Origin: Bradyrhizobium sp. BTAi1
Lineage (GTDB): Bacteria; Pseudomonadota; Alphaproteobacteria; Rhizobiales; Xanthobacteraceae
Direction: 5' to 3'
Length of the DNA stretch: 64,000 bases
NCBI RefSeq assembly: GCF_000015165.1
Contig: NC_009485.1
Coordinates: 7,521,501-7,585,500 of the forward strand
In this document: in pieces, positions 61,470 through 64,000 of the stretch
Position numbering within the stretch: the stretch's first letter is position 1
Layout: each line of letters begins with the position of its first letter
Notes under the pieces: generated by a model
What the model saw: the letters and a program-made list of their open reading frames with translations, nothing else
Databases searched by the model: none
Told to the model about the DNA's origin: nothing
Translations under genes and position numbers: made by a program

Positions 61470-63014
61470 ATGAACGGGCTCTGGTCGATCCTCAAGACGG
61501 CGCTGGGCGCCGCCACTTGGCGGCGTGCGGCGACGCCGGGCGCTGTCAGGATCCGCACTGCCATCATCTGGATCTTCGTCGCGATGGCTGCGGAGGCGGC
61601 TCGGCAATATGTTGCAGCCGATGGCGCGGCCAGTTTTACGCTGTATGGCGTCAATACGGTGATCGCCCAGGCCGCCATTCTGGTGGCCGCGGGATTGCTG
61701 GTGTTCTCGGCCGATCGGACCACGGGCGTCGCGCAATTGTTCGCGCTTGTCGTCCTCGCGGAATGCGCGGTGATGCTGATCAGCAGTCAGCCGGTGCTGG
61801 CTGCGGCCGCCGCTCTGAGCGTGGCCGGCATCGCCTATGTCTCGCGCAGCCGCACAGCGCTGTTCTGGAAGCTGTTTGCGCTGATCGGCCTCGTGCAGCT
61901 CGCCGCGCTCGCCATCGATCGCCTGCCGATGGCCGAGCGCTTCGATATGAGATTCGATGGTTGGATCAGCACGGCGGCCACAGCTACGCTCGTGCTCGTC
62001 CTGCTGATCTGGTGGACCGGCGCGATCGCCGCAGCGCTGCGTAGCGACCCCGCCTACCGCCGACCTGTCTGGCGTGCCTTGGGCCTGACGGCCCTGGTGT
62101 CGACCGCGCTGGCCGTTTTGCCTGCCTATCCGACCTTCATCGGTCTCGATACGTCACGCAGCTCCTACAATCTTTACGAATGGACCTTCGCCAAACTCGT
62201 CGGGCTCAACAACAACACGGCCCGTCTGGTCGACGCCGATACGGTCGAGCTCGCGCAAGGGCCGCTGCTGGAGGCCGCCACCGCAAAGCTGCTGCCCGAG
62301 CGCAAGGGCAAGCCCGGCATCTATGCCATCGGGATGGCCGGCTGGTCCGACCAGGATGTCTTCATCAAGGAGCTCGACGGCGGCCTTGCGGCGCTGGACA
62401 AAGCGATCGGGCTCGACCGTGGCACGATCCGGCTCGTCAACCACCCCGATACGGTCGACGCCCAACCGATCGCGAACCGGACGAATTTTGCGTCAGCCGT
62501 CCATGCGGTCGCCAAGGTGATGGACAAGGACGAGGATATTCTGCTGCTCTTCATCACCTCGCATGGCGGGCCGACGGGCGTCGGACTGCGGCTGTCCGGC
62601 GCGTTCCACGGTCAGCTTTCGCCCGATCACATCGCCACTGTTCTCGATCGCGAAGGCATCAAGAACCGGCTGATCATCATCTCGGCCTGCTATTCCGGCG
62701 TGTTCGTGAAGCGCCTCGCTTCACCCGACAGCGTGGTGCTGACCGCCGCCGACGAAAACAATCCCTCCTTCGGCTGCTCGAATGAGCGTGACTGGACGTA
62801 TTTCGGCGACGCCCTGTTCAACCAGAATCTCGGCGCCGGCGTGTCGCTCGAAGACGCGTTCGACAAGGCCAGGGACCGAATCACGGAGTGGGAAAAGCGC
62901 GACGCCTTGTCGCCATCGAATCCCCAAGGCTTCTTCGGCGCTGAGCTGGCGGCGAAGCTCCGTGCGCGGCTGAAGCCGGACAGCGCACGGCATGCGCTCG
63001 CGGTCGAGCCCTGA
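61470..63014 (+). CDS. Membrane-anchored C13 (legumain/caspase-fold) peptidase
   Basis: A 514-residue protein. Residues about 25-235 contain some six hydrophobic helices. From about 265 there is a peptidase C13 domain: YAIGMAGWSDQDVFIKEL, LLLFITSHGGPTG with His365, and LIIISACYSGVFVKRL with Cys407, the His/Cys dyad of clan CD. C13 domains act as Asn-endopeptidases or GPI-transamidase-like enzymes in eukaryotes; bacterial members are little studied. No known substrate or partner is adjacent except the methyltransferase upstream. Confidence 0.82.
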   Translation: MNGLWSILKTALGAATWRRAATPGAVRIRTAIIWIFVAMAAEAARQYVAADGAASFTLYGVNTVIAQAAILVAAGLLVFSADRTTGVAQLFALVVLAECAVMLISSQPVLAAAAALSVAGIAYVSRSRTALFWKLFALIGLVQLAALAIDRLPMAERFDMRFDGWISTAATATLVLVLLIWWTGAIAAALRSDPAYRRPVWRALGLTALVSTALAVLPAYPTFIGLDTSRSSYNLYEWTFAKLVGLNNNTARLVDADTVELAQGPLLEAATAKLLPERKGKPGIYAIGMAGWSDQDVFIKELDGGLAALDKAIGLDRGTIRLVNHPDTVDAQPIANRTNFASAVHAVAKVMDKDEDILLLFITSHGGPTGVGLRLSGAFHGQLSPDHIATVLDREGIKNRLIIISACYSGVFVKRLASPDSVVLTAADENNPSFGCSNERDWTYFGDALFNQNLGAGVSLEDAFDKARDRITEWEKRDALSPSNPQGFFGAELAAKLRARLKPDSARHALAVEP

Positions 63015-63158
63015 ACGGCTGTGATCGACGCCCCGCTGAACGGCCGTGGCGAAGCTTGCGACGCATCGGCCGCGAATACAGGCGAGCACCGGTCACCGCT
63101 GCATCGCGGGCGCTTGTTCGAGACGAAGCAACGGTCGATGCAATTATCGGGTCGACAG

Positions 63159-63171
63159 ATATCGTCGATAT
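63159..63171. promoter_or_regulatory. 13-base palindrome upstream of SDR
   Basis: ATATCG-T-CGATAT is a perfect inverted repeat 65 bases before the SDR start. Many SDR genes are controlled by adjacent TetR- or HxlR-type repressors, but none is visible before the window ends. Candidate operator only. Confidence 0.3.
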
Positions 63172-63235
63172 GTCCATTCTTTCAGAAGTGCCGGTAGCGA
63201 CGGCGATCGTTGCCTCCACGAGCAAGGGAGCCGTC

Positions 63236-64000
63236 ATGCCGACCATCATCATCACCGGAGCCAGCGACGGTATCGGAGCCGCCGCTGCGCGGCAGTTGAA
63301 GGCGAACGGTCACAATGTCGTGCTGGTCGGGCGCAGCAAGGCCAAGACCGAGGCGCTGGCGCGCGAGCTGAATGCGCCCTTTCACCTCGCCGACTATACG
63401 CAGCTCGCCGATGTCCAGCGGCTCGCCGGTGAGTTGCTCGATCACGGCCGCATCGACGTGCTCGCCAACAATGCCGGCGGCATCATGGGCCAGCGCGCAC
63501 TCACCTCCGACGGCTTCGAGATGACATTCCAGGTCAACCACCTCGCGCCGTTTTTGCTGACCCGGTTGCTGCTGGAGCGGCTGATCGCCAGCCGGGCCAA
63601 GGTCATCCAGACGGCAAGCGCCGCGGCCAATATTTTCGGCCGCAACTTCGATGTCGACGATCTCAATAATGAGCGCGGCTACACGCCACAGGGCGCCTAT
63701 GGCTACGGCAAGCTTGAGAACATCCTGTTCACCCGCGAGCTCGATCGCCGTCATCGCGCCGACGGGATCGCAGCAGTCTCATTCCATCCCGGCATCGTAC
63801 GCTCCAACTTCGCCAATGATACGACGCATTTGATGAGGCTGTTCTATCACTCGCCGCTGAAATATCTGATCACGATCAGCCCAGAGCGCAGCGCGCAGCG
63901 GCTCACGTGGCTGGCCGAGAGCGCGCCTGGAACGGATTGGCAGCTTGGCGAATGCTATTCCGGCCGCAAGCCGATGCCGGTCGCCTTCAAGGATGACGGC
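63236..64000 (+). CDS. Short-chain dehydrogenase, cut by window end
   Basis: The first 255 residues of an SDR of the retinol-dehydrogenase/WWOX-like type; no stop before the window ends. Cofactor motif TGASDGIGAAAAR near residue 8, NNAGG at about 79-83, TASAAANIFGRNF as the Ser block, and YGYGKLENILF as Tyr-x-x-x-Lys. GGGAG six bases before the ATG at 63236 supports the start. Family length suggests only some 25 to 60 residues are missing. Confidence 0.88.
   Translation, partial: MPTIIITGASDGIGAAAARQLKANGHNVVLVGRSKAKTEALARELNAPFHLADYTQLADVQRLAGELLDHGRIDVLANNAGGIMGQRALTSDGFEMTFQVNHLAPFLLTRLLLERLIASRAKVIQTASAAANIFGRNFDVDDLNNERGYTPQGAYGYGKLENILFTRELDRRHRADGIAAVSFHPGIVRSNFANDTTHLMRLFYHSPLKYLITISPERSAQRLTWLAESAPGTDWQLGECYSGRKPMPVAFKDDG

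Overview
The window looks like chromosomal DNA of a high-GC alphaproteobacterium, most likely Bradyrhizobium or a close relative (Nitrobacteraceae). The grounds are the codon use (long antisense open frames), many ABC importers and LysR regulators, the family content, and dispersed palindromic repeats of a type I associate with Bradyrhizobium. No search was run, so the genus is an inference. No rRNA, tRNA, CRISPR array, phage module or replication origin was seen.

Layout. 35-3,650: M29 aminopeptidase, GFA-family zinc protein, secreted His-rich protein, exported VOC protein. 3,913-9,802 (minus): a complete peptide/nickel-type ABC importer (binding protein, two permeases, two ATPases) with a short-chain dehydrogenase translationally coupled at its end. 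9,878-11,898: a dienelactone hydrolase/SnoaL-like fusion divergent from a MarR-type regulator, with a perfect inverted repeat between them. 11,912-17,147: a GT-C membrane glycosyltransferase divergent from a three-gene cassette (UbiA prenyltransferase, DprE1-like oxidase, DprE2-like reductase) that matches the mycobacterial route to polyprenyl-phospho-arabinose. A second GT-C protein with an AftB-like DDAY motif lies at 23,717-25,333. 17,128-22,987: a czcCBA-type metal efflux operon led by a small Cys/His-rich exported protein.

25,605-28,606: an amidase, then a compact SDR/DUF2256/DUF3429 trio. 28,670-38,274: a purine/ureide nitrogen-scavenging region. It holds a hydantoin/allantoin-type racemase, a polyamine-type ABC importer behind a near-perfect sigma-54 promoter, a divergent transthyretin-like paralogue, an MFS carrier, an amidase, a PuuE-UraD fusion (allantoinase plus OHCU decarboxylase) and a canonical 5-hydroxyisourate hydrolase. 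38,366-42,280: LysR, an MhqO-like dioxygenase with an MhqD-like esterase, and a CodA-like amidohydrolase. 42,284-46,160: an unusual trio of YbdK-type ligase, AsnO-like amidotransferase and YafJ/EgtC-like amidotransferase. 46,502-48,593: LysR and lrgAB. 48,604-57,801: a GMP-synthase-like amidotransferase, two alpha/beta hydrolases, a large band-7 protein, a HAD phosphatase, a membrane-anchored unknown and YgiQ.

57,802-60,059 is a small decay zone. It has an intact IS481-family element inserted in the loop of a palindromic repeat, a second palindromic repeat, head-to-head C-terminal fragments of a LysR gene and a carboxymuconolactone-decarboxylase-like gene, and a diverged second copy of the ygiQ 3' end. 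After it come a methyltransferase, a membrane-anchored C13 (caspase-fold) peptidase and an SDR cut by the window edge.

The strongest candidates for new biology are the arabinose-donor cassette with its GT-C partners, the YbdK/AsnO/EgtC-like trio, and the sigma-54-controlled ureide region with an HIUase paralogue lacking canonical active-site residues.
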